A stretch of DNA of 64,000 nt from NCBI RefSeq assembly GCF_038396675.1, contig NC_088932.1, positions 28,351,501-28,415,500 of the forward strand. Reading direction: 5' to 3'. Below are positions 1-30,400 of the stretch, one piece after another; within the stretch, counting starts at the first letter, position 1, and every line of letters starts with the position of its first letter. Made by a program: the position numbers and the translations under genes. This DNA is from Hydra vulgaris. Taxonomy: Eukaryota; Cnidaria; Hydrozoa; Anthoathecata; Hydridae. The notes beneath the pieces were generated by a model, which saw only the letters and a list, made by a program, of their open reading frames with translations, was not told the origin of the DNA and made no database searches.

Positions 1-60
1 CTCCGAAACACGAACCTTGAGGAACAAGGCCGCTGCGCGGAGAAACAAGTTGAGTAGAGT
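1..60 (-). repeat. SINE fragment (tRNA-Met-headed family)
   Basis: The first ~55 bases repeat almost exactly the middle of the SINE at 4546-4787 (same strand as that copy), including the GCTGCGCGGAGAAACAAGTT block. It is cut by the window edge, so its head and tail cannot be judged. Confidence 0.7.
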
Positions 61-209
61 TTTTAGAGGTTGTATGTGATTGCATTCTCTCATTTTAAAT
101 TTTTTTATTAAAAATGAGCATAAAAAAGTTGTCAGAGTCACAGTTGGCAGAATATTTATTATCAAAAGGAATATCTATAGATGCTACAGAAAAGCTTAAA
201 AGTAAGCTA

Positions 210-660
210 TCTTTTCATATTTTTTGCCAACGTACATAAGAGATGTGTATATAGTATATTTACATATTTATATATGTATATTTACATATGTATATATTAT
301 ATTTACATACATATGTGTATATTGTATGTATATATACATATTTAAATATACACATGTATATATACATTATGTATATATACATGTGTATATTTACATATGT
401 ATACATTACAATTACATACATATATATGTGTATATATTTTTTGCCAATGTATGTAAAAAAGATGTGTATATAATATACACATCTCATTCACGTATTATAT
501 TATACTATATCATATTATGATATAAAATATCATAGTATATAAAATATAGTATATCATATTATATATAAACTACTATATCATATTATGATACATCATGATA
601 TATCTGGATGTATGATATATATATGGATGTATGTATATGTATGATATATGATAAACATAA
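210..660. repeat. Degenerate TACATATG-type low-complexity tract
   Basis: Imperfect alternation of TATATG, TACATA and ACATATG words, then ATATCATATTATGATATA words. The apparent ORFs are Tyr/Ile/Val-only products of the repeat. It lies in intron 1 of the Tnp2-like gene. Confidence 0.8.
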
Positions 661-840
661 TAGCTCAAACGAGAATAATATCGAAAAGGGACTTACCGGT
701 ACCATCAGGTCAGATTATCCTTATGTCTTAAGTAAAGTTACCATTAGCAGGCTACTGGTAACATGTAATCCAGTACAACCTGCTTCATGTTAACGTAAGG
801 AAGGGCATTTATATGTCATTATGAAGAACCATCCAAACCA
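661..840. other. Unassigned unique-looking segment
   Basis: More balanced composition than its surroundings, between two AT repeats and inside intron 1 of the Tnp2-like gene. No domain or tRNA motif is visible. It could be a fragment of another repeat. Confidence 0.3.
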
Positions 841-1035
<195 letters not shown>

Positions 1036-1121
1036 ATAGATGTATACACGTGTGTAGATGTCAAAACATATTTTTATTATTTATCATATCGATATACTAT
1101 ATCAATATTTATATTATTAAT

Positions 1122-1307
1122 AACGTGTATCTTTTTATTTAAAAAAGTTTATAGATTATACACATCACATACTACATAACTTTTATAATAAAGACCATAT
1201 AGAATGTGATGTTTACACGTCACATTCTATATGGTGTTCATTATAAAAGTTATGTAGTATGTGATGTGCATAATCTAAAAACTTTATAAATAAAAAGATG
1301 TACATAC
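1122..1307. repeat. 185-bp near-perfect palindrome (foldback MITE-like)
   Basis: Two ~88-nt arms (about 1124-1212 and 1217-1305) pair around TTAC, for example CACATCACATACTACATAAC against GTTATGTAGTATGTGATGTG. There are only a few mismatches and one-base bulges. It sits in intron 1 of the Tnp2-like gene. A smaller hairpin with arms TTTACAAA and TTTGTAAA follows at about 1317-1355. Confidence 0.85.
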
Positions 1308-4300
1308 AATGAAATTTACAAAGTCTAACTTAGTTTAACTAAGTTTAAATTTGTAAAAAAAGTAAAAAATTAAAGTAAATAAGTAATAGATGCACATCTA
1401 TCTACTCTAATCCTACTATTTTAATAAATTGTTGGTTATAATAATTGTTACAAAATATATTTGATTAAATAATTATAAGCTGTATTTAAAGACAAAAAGG
1501 TTTCTATTGAAACACAAATGTTTAGTTTTTATACTAAATATACTATTGATTATTATTTTAGGTGAAGAAATTGATGCGTTAGCTTTTTTGGAGTTAAATG
1601 CATTATTGCTGCATGCGATGGGCATCAAGATGGGCCAGGCCATTAAAATTCAAGCCATAATTGAAGAAAAAAAAGTTAACTATTTAATAAAATATAGACT
1701 GCAGAAAATATTTATTTAGTTTTTATTAAAAATATTTTTTTAGTTGTATATAAATTATGATGATTAAAGTGAACATTATTTTTATATTTTACATGATATT
1801 TTATAGGGTTTGTTACAACTGAGTTGTTACTTGTGTACAAAATTTTTTCAAACCACTAATGATTATACTTATCATTTAAGAAACACGCACCTGTTGTTTG
1901 AACCTTGTTTTTTACGATGCAATCTTAATGGTTGCATTCGCACATTCACACTTTATAAAGTGTTAAGTAAACACATTACAAAAACTCATAGGTGTCATGA
2001 TACTTTGAAAGAAGTTTTTAACCATTCAGATATTACAATGCAAAATACAGAAAACGAATACTTAGCCAAAGATTGCAATGAGGTTTCATATTTTGAAAGT
2101 TTAACAAAAGAAAGTGTAGCAAAAGAAGTTTTTGTTGCACCTATTGTAGATGAGTATGGTGTTTCACAGGCAGCATTAAAAATTTTGATGTCTTTGCAAT
2201 CTTTTAGTTCCATTTCTCTAAGCACATCTCAGTTCATAATGGATAGTTTAAATGAGTTGCTAAATGATATTTTTAATTATCTGCTTGCCAAGACAAACGT
2301 TGTGTTAAAGACATACAGATGTGGTACTGCAACATATAATGCTCTTTCAAAAGAATTTAACACCGGGAAAAATCCTTTTAAGGGCATTGATACTCATTAT
2401 AAATTGTTGAATTATCTTAAAGTAAAAGTTCTCTATGTTGAACCTGAAGCACATTCAATAGGAGATCGGTGGGATGTTAAGCGAGACAGATCAACAAAGC
2501 AACAAATGCAGGTGTGTGTGAAAAATAAATTTTACCTTATACCAATTGAGAAAACCTTGAAATTGGTTTTAAAACAACCTGAGACTTGGAAAATTTTAAA
2601 AAGAGACAATGAGTCAGCAAATGATATAGCAGAAGATTGGTTAGATGGTAAGCATGGTAGACAGCTAAAAACATATGCAAAACATTATTTTCCTAACAGT
2701 ATTCATGTATTTATTCAGATTTATTTTGATGAGGTAAAGGCAACAAATCCGCTTGGATCTAAAACTGGAATACACAAGTTAGGTGCATTTGATTTTACAA
2801 TAAAAAACTTTCCACCAGCTGTAAATTCTGCGTTAAGCAATATTAATTTGTTGGCCTTAGCACATTCGGAAGACATTCAACGGTACACCACTGATCCTGT
2901 TATGGAAGTTATTGTTCAGCAACTAAAAGACTTACACGATGAGGGTTTTACAGTTTTTTTTGTGAAGGAAAAAAGATAAATATTTGTTGTTTTTTAACAC
3001 AAATTGTTGGTGATAATTTAGGGCTGCATGCAATACTTGGATACATGGAAAATTTTAGCAGTACTTTCTTTGCTTGTGACTTGTGTATGGCAACTCAGGA
3101 TGAGATGCAAAAAGTATTTTGTGAGTATTTTCCTACAATGAGGGCACAACAATCATATGAGCAACATATTGAGCAGCTTAAAAATGGTATCATTTCATAT
3201 AAAGAGTGTGGCATCAAGCGGCCATCAACTTTAAAAAATTTGAACTATTACCATCCTGCTTGTAATGACTCAGCCGATATAATGCATGATTTATTGGAAG
3301 GTGTAATTCTGTTTGAAGTCAAGTTATTTTTGCGCCACATAATTTAAAGCTTCTGAGCTTTTGCTGATTTTGATTATTAATTTAAAATACATGTATTTTA
3401 GCTGATGTTATTGACAAAGTAGATAATTTAAAATGGCGTTTGTACCAATTGCTAAAGCAGCTGACAGAAATTATTTTATTGCCAAACTCTGTACTGTCGC
3501 ATGTTTTGTACTTAAAAAATCTTGTATCAGAGCATTATGAATTATTTAAAATATGTTATCCTGATAAAAGACTTTTATATAAACATCACAGAATGGTTCA
3601 CTATGGTACTATAATAGAGAATAGCAGACCACTTTTATATATGATGGTAATGCGGTTTGAAGCAAAGCATAACTTTACTAAGCGTCTTGCTCATATCATT
3701 TGTAACTTTAAAAATATAGCATTTTCTCTCTCAAGCAGACACCAACTTTCTCATGCTTTTGTTTGGATGACTAGATGTTCATTAAAAGGGATTTCAGATG
3801 TTGGAAATGATACAATGATTTCATCATCAGATATTAGGCATAAGTCATTAATTTAACCTCTTATTGGTGAAAAAATAGATGTGTTTATGACTGAAAAAGT
3901 AGTCATTTTTGGTCAAAAGTACCAAACTAAGATGTCTGTACTTCACTCTATTAGTTATGAAGGTGAACCGTCATTTGTTAAAATTGAACAAATATATGTT
4001 CATCAAAATGTAATTTATTTTATTGGACTTAAGTGGCATGTCCACATGTATTGTGATCTAACTCTATCGTATTGTTGTTCACTTGATTCAGAGTGTATAT
4101 GCTTGAGAGCAAGTGACTTAGCAGAATATAAACCTTTTGATACTGTTCATTGTTTAAAACCTACATGTATATACGAGCATATTATTTTACATCACTATTT
4201 GTATCATTGCAATGTATTAAAATGATTTTTCATTTTTAAATAATTTGTATATTTTGTTTAATTGTAAATTCTTAAGATAGAAGTTAAAGAAAAGCTTATT

Positions 4301-4545
4301 ATTGAGTTGCTAAAAATAATATAAGTAGTTTGCTAAACTAAAGGTATAAGTATTTATAACCCATATAACTTGTCCAAAACAATAAATGTATATAAATATA
4401 TATATATAACGGTAATAAGCCAGGATTCCCCCACATTTTTTGCAGCAATAAATTCCTTTTATAATAAAAAAAAAACAACTAAACTTTCAACTTATACAAA
4501 TGAAGATTTTTTTTTTATGTAGAACATACGTAGTTTGCTTGATGA

Positions 4546-4787
4546 ACATTTTTTTTTTTTTTTGTTATTTACCTCCTTAAGGCCGATAAAGCCACTACAG
4601 ATGAGGAGGCTACTTAATAGTGGTTATAACCCTCTCTCAACTCTATAACTCCGAAACACGAACCTTGACAAACAAGGCCGCTGCGCGGAGAAACAAGTTA
4701 AGCGCTACTACCAGGGACGTGGTGGGGATCGAACTCCGAACCTCCCGCTTATGAAGCGAGCGCTTTACCACTACACCACTACCGCAA
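4546..4787 (-). mobile_element. SINE with tRNA-Met-like head
   Basis: On the minus strand a tRNA-like head begins near 4785. It has an A-box-like TGGTGTAGTGGTAAAGCG, an anticodon arm CTCGC-TTCATAA-GCGGG with anticodon CAT, and a B box GTTCGATCC. A body follows (CTTGTTTCTCCGCGCAGCGG ... GAGTTATAGAGTTGAGAG), then AGTAGCCTCCTC ... GGCCTTAAGGAGG and a terminal A tract (T-rich on plus at 4550-4563). The acceptor stem does not pair well, so this is a SINE head and not a working tRNA. Other copies are near 1, 5195, 27620, 39186 and 40838. Confidence 0.85.
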
Positions 4788-5194
4788 ACTACCCTACATC
4801 AAACAGGTAAGCTTGTTTTGGCAGAATATGATTCTACGGGTGCACTACTAAAAGGTGTCAAGATATGATCCACATTGTTGTTAACTCAATGGTCCATAGA
4901 GTTGGAAATATGTAAGTTTATGTTTATTTCCGTAATATTAAGGAACTATTGAAATAACACTGAAAAGTTTTGTTTAATAAAAATTATTTATAAAGCTATT
5001 TATGAAAATTTATCAAACATTTGCTTAATATAAATTTGGCAATACAAGTATTTTCTTAAATATATATGTTTTAGGTATCCTTCCACAAAAACCAAATCTA
5101 ATCTTGCAAAAGCTATTATCACTGCCTTTCAAAAGCTACATTCTGGTGGAAAACTTGGATATGTGAGACTATTAGAGACATTTTATTAATTTTT

Positions 5195-5270
5195 TTTTAC
5201 CTTCCTTTTTTTCTCTCCCTAAGGCCAAAGGGGCCACTTCAGTCAAGGAATAATTATTATTAGTAGTAGT
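5195..5270 (-). repeat. Truncated SINE tail
   Basis: Minus-strand CCTTGACTGAAGTGGCCCCTT followed by GGCCTTAGGGAG and an A-rich end resembles the 3' tail of the SINE at 4546-4787. It lies in an intron of the SAMD3-like remnant. Confidence 0.5.
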
Positions 5271-6814
5271 ATCTTCACAATTTGTCAATTATAAGTTGAG
5301 TTGTCTATGGGGTGATAAAATCTAATTTTTCAAAAAAATATTTTTGTAGGAAAACTATTATAGCCCATATACAGAGTATGTAGTGGGTAATAAGAAAAGG
5401 AAGGTCACTCCTCATGGCCACATAGAAGAGAGACTGAAAACTATACGAAAACATGTTGGTGTTTATGTACAAGCTCGTCGAAAGAGAGTTATTGTTTTAG
5501 CAGAAGAATTCCACTCGCCCGGTATTTTAATATTAAGTATATTTTTCATAAACTCTTTCTTTGTTTAATTAACACACTTACTTAATACTCAGTATTGAAA
5601 TTAATTTTCCAAATAAAGCATATAAACAATCAGCTAATAAATCTAGCTAAAATAAACATTTTAAATTTATATAAATATTGAAAAATAGTTTTTTAAATTC
5701 ATTGTGCTATAAATAATATATACTTGTTGAGAGTTAGATAAAGATAGTGATAGAGAGAGTTGGTTTGATGACTTAGGGTATGAAAGAAAGTTGGACTATA
5801 TGGAAAAAACTTCATGCTCTCGTCGAAAATGGATTGTGAATTGTAGGCCAACATTTGAAGATTTACTCAAAACATTTCCGCCACTAAAAGATCTAGCCAT
5901 ACATGTAAGAATAAAAATCACCTTATTATCATTAAAACCTTTCACCAATAAATATTTAAAATTATTCAATCACAAAAATTAAATGTATTGTAATTCATAC
6001 AAAATACATCTAAGATGTATCTTTTATGAGTTAAATGATACATCTTTTGAATTACAAGATACATAAAAGTTACAAGATGATCTTGTAATTTTTAAATATT
6101 TTTTTGTCTTAAAGGTTTTGCTAAAGTATTCTTAGTTTTGCTGAAGTAAAATTAAAGAAAACGATTTTACTAGCAGTCTTATACCATATTCTTATCTTAG
6201 TTTCAAAAGGATTACTGTTGCAATTTTCCAGAGTCAAATGATTTTTTGGCTCATTGGGAGCAAATAACGCCACATGTTATCTCTTGGGCAAGGCAAAAAA
6301 CAAATTTGATGGTGAGCTTGATATGCAAGACAACCCTTCTATAGGTATCTAAGTGTTAAAAAAACAATATGGCAGGGTGTATTTGATATTTAAAATCATT
6401 ATAATAATTTATAAATTAATAAAAGGATTTCACTAACAAAAATTATTTGTTTTTTTGAAACAGGAATTGAAATGGATTTTGCATTCTTATTACTCCCCTT
6501 TATAATTAAAGTGCCATCAAAGAATAAAAGTTGTGCATCAGCTGCTGAAGTTGCAGAACATTTCATTCAATTTTATCCGGTATATTGGAATAATAAATTT
6601 CTAATAGATATAAATTTATACATATTAAGTATAATATTAAGTTTGTAGTAATATGCACAATAATATATATTTAATAACTTTGCATGTTATTAACATTGCT
6701 ATACAGAAAAATGCCCCGTTGAGAGTCAGACTCTCAAGGGAAGGGGAATACATAAATATTCTGAGAATGTCCGTGTTAAGCAAAGTTCTCAGTATACCGA
6801 GATACCGGTATACA

Positions 6815-6885
6815 GATTTTCAATTCTCATTGAACTTTCTCTACATATATAGGGAGAGTTCAAGGGGAATTGAAAATCTGTCCGA
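6815..6885. repeat. Nested hairpin in an intronic insert
   Basis: CAGATTTTCAATT...AATTGAAAATCTG encloses TGAACTTTCTCT...AGGGAGAGTTCA. It sits in a more GC-rich insert (about 6710-6910) in the last intron of the SAMD3-like remnant; the insert is probably another repeat. Confidence 0.7.
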
Positions 6886-7589
6886 CTTATCCAGTGTCCA
6901 AGTTAACAGGATTCTACTGTATGTTTAGTTTTTAAATATAGTAAATATAGTATTAGTTCTAAGTTGTATGTGCTGATATTTATATTTATTATGTATCAAA
7001 ATTACATTTTTTAATGACTTATTTTAATTTCTATACTGCATCTAAATAGGTATCAACTCCGATGGAAGTTGTGATTCAAAGTCTTACTCACAAGCATCCT
7101 TTAGTCATAGCTTTGGATACTCATTGCAGTGTCAAACAATTATTTATACTCACAGAGTGTTGAGCTGTTCCTGTCAACGGATGTATATCTTATGCTGTGG
7201 ACATATTAATTAAACTTTATTTTTTAATGAACATGGAGTATGCGGAACAATGTAGCCACATATTGTACTTTTTGCAACATACTGTGTTAGGTTACCAAGA
7301 TGAAATGCATCTATCGAGAGGAGCCAGTGACTTGTCCCTTTACCTTAGACAAAAACTTTTGCCGAAACAATTATATTTTAATTATTATTTTTTATATTGA
7401 ATTGTTAAGCATAAACTTGTATTAATTATAAATTTAAGTATATTGACTGTCTGAAAATCAAATATCATTTTTATGTCTAAACCGAGTTCATTTATAATCA
7501 CAATTTGGCATAAAAACTAATATCGAATTTACGCCTAAACCAAGATAGTTTATAATCGCGATATGGAATTTTACTGAACATTTACTCTT

Positions 7590-7816
7590 TTCAGGCAAAA
7601 TACCTGAATTACTTTGTGCCGTATGGAACCAGACGAACATTCAGGTAAAATACCTGAACTTGAACTGGTTCAGGTTTAGGTATTTTACCTGAACCTGAAC
7701 TGGTTCAGGTTCAGGTACTACTTCTACTTAAGGATAGGTTTATTATAATTCAGGTATTTTATCTGAATGTTCATCTGGTTCCATACAGCACAAAGTAGTT
7801 CAGGTATTTTGCCTCA
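7590..7816. repeat. Palindromic element built on CAGGTAAAATACCTGA units
   Basis: Outer arms of ~67 nt (7591-7657 and 7750-7815) are inverted copies, including TTACTTTGTGCCGTATGGAA against TTCCATACAGCACAAAGTAG. The centre holds further inverted CAGGTATTTTACCTGAACC units. No ORF. Likely a MITE or foldback element. Confidence 0.85.
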
Positions 7817-7829
7817 AATTTCCGTCAAT

Positions 7830-8524
7830 TTACCTCTTGCCAAAATGCATTTTTTTCTCAACATTTCCTTGCAATGTTGTACAAGGATGATTCAATCTGT
7901 AGCTTATTCCAACCTGATTGATCCCCTTAAATTTATTGAGGATATTATTGAGTTTTTTTTTTTATTTATTTATGTTTGTGATTTTTTGGCTAATGTATGA
8001 TGACTAATAATAATATTACTCTACTAAGAATAGGTTTATTAAAAAAAAAAAAAAAACTTCTTAAAAATTAATCATATATTGACATGATAGACATTTATTT
8101 AAAAAAAAATTTTCAAATTTTACAGATATCACTTTTTTCATTTATTTTCAGCTAGAGGAGACTTCAGAGAATGGGAAAAACTTAAGAGGTATCAACTAAA
8201 AAAAAAAAATTATGTTTCTGGTACACCCTATTCTACATGTTTAATATCTTATGTTAGAAAATTTGCATTTTGAGAATTCAAGTGAAAAACGATCATTCTT
8301 GCAACCTTAATATTAATTACTGAGATGATTTCTTTATAATTAGATTGATATTTTTTCAATTTTAATAGTAGAAAAGGATTTAAAAAAGCACTACAAAGAA
8401 AATAATTAAAAAATTAGTATAATTAAGAAAATCATGACAAAAAATTTATGATATTAGATGCATATTAAAGAAAGACACGTAAAAAATCTTTTAATATGAA
8501 AATGAAATTGGATAAAGTATTAAC
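7830..8524. other. No gene identified
   Basis: AT-rich DNA downstream (minus-strand sense) of the last recognised CHY exon. I looked here on the minus strand for the missing C-terminal exon and saw no Cys-rich or WEGG-like coding block. A short open frame on plus (7767-8000) has no recognisable motif. Confidence 0.5.
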
Positions 8525-26762
<18,238 letters not shown>

Positions 26763-26959
26763 AACTACTAAAAAAACAATGGCTCTTATTTTAAATTGAA
26801 TAAAGCATTCTTATTTTTTTCTCAATAAAAACACTAAAGTATGAAAAACTAATCTTTTGATATAATATTATAATGACAATTTTAATTAGAAAAAATACTA
26901 AACTATTTAATTATAATAAAATTACAATTTAAATTAGAAAAACTATAAAAGTTTAAAGT

Positions 26960-27420
26960 TTTAACAACATTTTATTGACTTTTAAATCTTTATTAGAAAA
27001 TAATTTTTTTTTATATGTACAACATTTTATTGACTTTTAAATCTTTATTAGAAAATAATTTTTTTTTATATGTACAACAAAAAGTAAAAAAATAGTAAAC
27101 ATTTATATAGAAACATTTTATAAAAAATAGAAAACTTATATAGAAATATTTAATAAAATATAGAAAATTTTAATAAAATATAGAAAACATATTTTAAAAG
27201 AATCATTTAAAAAAAAAATATATTTATATAAAAGCATTTAATAAAAAAAGATTTTGTTACAACCAATTTTCGATGACTTGTATAGAAATATTTAATAAAA
27301 TATAGAAATATTTAATAAAATATAGAAAACATATTTTAAAAGAATCATTTAATAAAAAATATATTTATATAAAAGCATTTAATAAAAAAAGATTTTGTTA
27401 CAACCAATTTTTGATGAACA
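26960..27420. repeat. Tandem duplications between the CCCH/CHY and FAM219 genes
   Basis: A ~57-bp unit (AACATTTTATTGACTTTTAA...) is repeated at 26965-27022 and 27021-27078. A longer unit containing AAAAAGATTTTGTTACAACC occurs at about 27190-27285 and 27310-27416. This is the short intergenic space between two same-strand genes. Confidence 0.8.
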
Positions 27421-27424
27421 AAAT

Positions 27425-30400
27425 TTATTGAATACTGCATGAAATATTTTCGCAAGTACACCATGGAGTTGACCGGACTGTAGGATGTGGAAGCAAATCT
27501 AAATCCTCATTATCAGTGAGCTCATCAAGTCTAAATTAAAGTTACAGAGCATTATTGTATAAAACCATTATAACTACTTATATTTTATTTTAACAATAGT
27601 CATATTTTATTTTAACAATAGTGGTCACTGAATAACCAAGAAGAGTTTGATCCCCAACAATACCCTGGTAGTACCATGCTAAGCATGTTTTCTTGCACAA
27701 CAGCCTTGTTTGCCAAGGTAATATTTTTATAGCCATAACTCTATAAAAATATGACCTTCTCTTCTGAGAGAAGATTATAATAAATATTAAAAAAAAAATG
27801 AGTAGCCACCTCTAAGCTTTCGATAGGTGAACACAGTTAAAAAAAAAAAAATTGGAAAAAATACATTATTATAAAGTTATTTACAGTATTTTAGTTTCCT
27901 TCAAAAATTGATATAAACTTCTAATAAAATTAATATAAATTTTTAATAAAAATTGATATAAATTTCTAATAAAAATTGGTCGAACAGTATAACATAACAA
28001 ATCTAATTTTAGATTTAATTTTCTTTTTATTTCAAAATTTAGTTTATTTTTTATCTAGTTCATTCTGTTATAGCTTAACTAAATTAATTGAAATTCTACA
28101 AAAAAAAATATTTACTAAAAATGATTAATGCATAAATATAGATAGTAGAAATTTATTCCATTTTCTATATTGAACATTTCCTATTTTCTATATTGAACAA
28201 TTTTTAGAAAGAATTCCAGTCAATGCTGTGAATTTCAAATTACAATAAGAATTTCAGAATATTTTTAATTAAAAACTTGCTATCTTGTTTAAATACAAGT
28301 AAAAGAATTAACATTTCTACCAAACATAAAACTAAAATATTTTGATATTTATTATTACATTTTTACTGAACTTTATAATTTTTAAATGAACATTTGCTTA
28401 AGATCAAAAAAGAGTATAACTCAAATCTAATACCATAAATAAATTGAGCATTCGTATATTTAATTCCGAACATTTTGCATACCTAATAAATGATAACTAA
28501 GCATCCTTATTTTTAATCCCAACAAAGAACTCCTAATTCAACACCACAGTAAGCCAAAAAATATTTTAAAAACAAGCTCAGATATGACAAACTTTTATAC
28601 AAAGACAATTAGAGTTAGCAAGTACACAATAAAAGAAATTCAGATTGCAATAACAATAATAGAATAATAGAATGTTCTGAATGGGGAAGATATTGTTTTT
28701 ATTAAATATTATTATATTTACCTAAAACCATCTTTTAAAAGTTGATCGGAACAGTCAGATGTGTAATTCTAAAAAAAATTTTTTATTTAAATATTTAAAA
28801 ATACCTGAATTTTTTTCAATACAAATTACAAAAATACATTAAAAAAAAATTATTACGTTAAGTACATTAAAATAAAATTTGAAAAACAATTTTAAATCAT
28901 CAAAAAATTACTTGATAACTTTGTGAACTTTGAAATGTTCCAACTTTATATTGCTGTTCTGTGCTACTATATAGAATAGAAAACCTTTACATCTTTAAAT
29001 CTTTACATCTTTAAATAAATTTCATTGAAAAAAAAGTGAACCATCTTTAAATCTTCATTGCTACAGTAAGCAAACTTTAATAAAAAACATTTTAGAGCTA
29101 AAGTATTTTTTAACTTTAATTATTTAACTTTTTTGCTCAAAAAAGTTAAATAATTAAAATTTAAAAAGTTAAATAAAATTTTAAAAAATAACTCATAACT
29201 ACTCAATTAAACCTGATCAGTTAGTAAAAAAAAAAAATTGTAAATAAATATAAACATTTATTTTAATAGAACTAGAGTCACAAAGAAATGGAACAAAAAT
29301 TTTAAATTACAATATTTAAAAAGTTTTAATGTTGTAAGATTTAATTTTTTATTATTACTTTTTTAAATTTATTTACTATCATCAAGGCTGCAAGCATTTT
29401 AAGTTGGGAGTACCAGAAAACAAAGAATATTGTTAACGAGCAAGAAAAGTTTGACGGAAGACTTAAAAAATTTTATATTGAATGAGCCAGAAAAACATGA
29501 GAGAGATATAGAAACTAGATGAACAAAAAATTTTTGAGCATAAAGGAACAGATATAGTGAAGAGAAGTAACTTTACTGAATCAAGTCAAACAAGAATGAG
29601 TATTGGATTATGAAACTAGAGATATAGCTTTTTTGGCAGCAACCATGATTGAACTTGTAGAAAAGAGAAAGAGATGCAACCTTAAGATGATAAGATAGTG
29701 GCTCAAGCTTGGCAGAAAGAGTGGATTTAACTACATTTACAATACGTTTTTGGGGTTTGTCAAGAAAAGTAATGGCATCTTTGGGCTGGTTTATCTTTAG
29801 ATGAACCAGCCCAAATATGACAACAGTATGCCATACAGGAATGAATAAAAGTATAGGTAGAGAATGGAATCAGGAGTAAAGAAATTGTGAGCACAGTAAA
29901 GAAAGGCAATCTTAGAGATTTGCTAACTTTGCAATGGATTGCATATATAGTTTTCATAAGAGGTCTGTAGTGAATGATAATACGATAAGACATAAAGTAG
30001 AGGACTCAATAAGAGTATTTTTATTTATCAATATAGTAGTATCTATAGAATTGGAAAAGTAAATAACTAAATTTTGCTAGAGTTTTTTTTTTCTTCTTTT
30101 TTACAAGCCACAGCAAATCCCTGCTATTTACATTTACAACAACAATCTGCCATTTACAAGCCACAGCAAATCCCTGCTAACAAAAAAAGCTGTTAAAGAG
30201 AAGTGATTAGAGTTTAGGACTGTATTTCCTGAACTTGAATCTAATGTGTATGTAGTTGAATGGTCAGCAAACTTTAGATGTAAGATTATCAGGAAGACCA
30301 TTAAAGATAAGATACAATACAGGACCAAGGACAGTACCTTGTGGTAGCCTAAAAATTGCTGGAAACAAAGAAGAGTGATTGTCTTCAAGGACAACTTTAA

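Larger units (their letters stand above)
5075..7400 (+). pseudogene. SAMD3-like multi-exon gene remnant
   Basis: Six exons can be read: 5075-5162, 5350-5521, 5732-5904, 6201-6345, 6464-6579 and 7050-7400, each with AG before and GT after where internal. Conserved-looking blocks are YPSTKTKSNLAKAII, IEERLKTIRKHV, KWIVNCRPTFEDLLKTFPPLKDL, NDFLAHWEQITPHVISWAR, GIEMDFAFLLLPFII and HPLVIALDTHCSVKQLFIL...AVDILIKLYFLMNMEY. The order matches my recollection of the transposon-like 'SAMD3-like' proteins common in fish and cnidarians; this naming is from memory and unverified. Damage: a frameshift in exon 4 (the frame must change between KTN and the GELDMQDNPSI block) and a TGA in the last exon after FILTEC. 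No SAM-coding exon is found directly upstream, so the 5' end is missing or shared with the neighbouring SAM exons at 114-1674. Confidence 0.55.

Noticed and set aside
4714..4785. Functional tRNA-Met gene
   Set aside because: Good A and B boxes and a CAT loop, but the acceptor stem does not pair, the T stem is poor, and it continues into a repeated SINE body.
7767..8000. Plus-strand 77-aa ORF as a gene
   Set aside because: Starts inside the palindromic element, no motif, ends in a T-rich tract.
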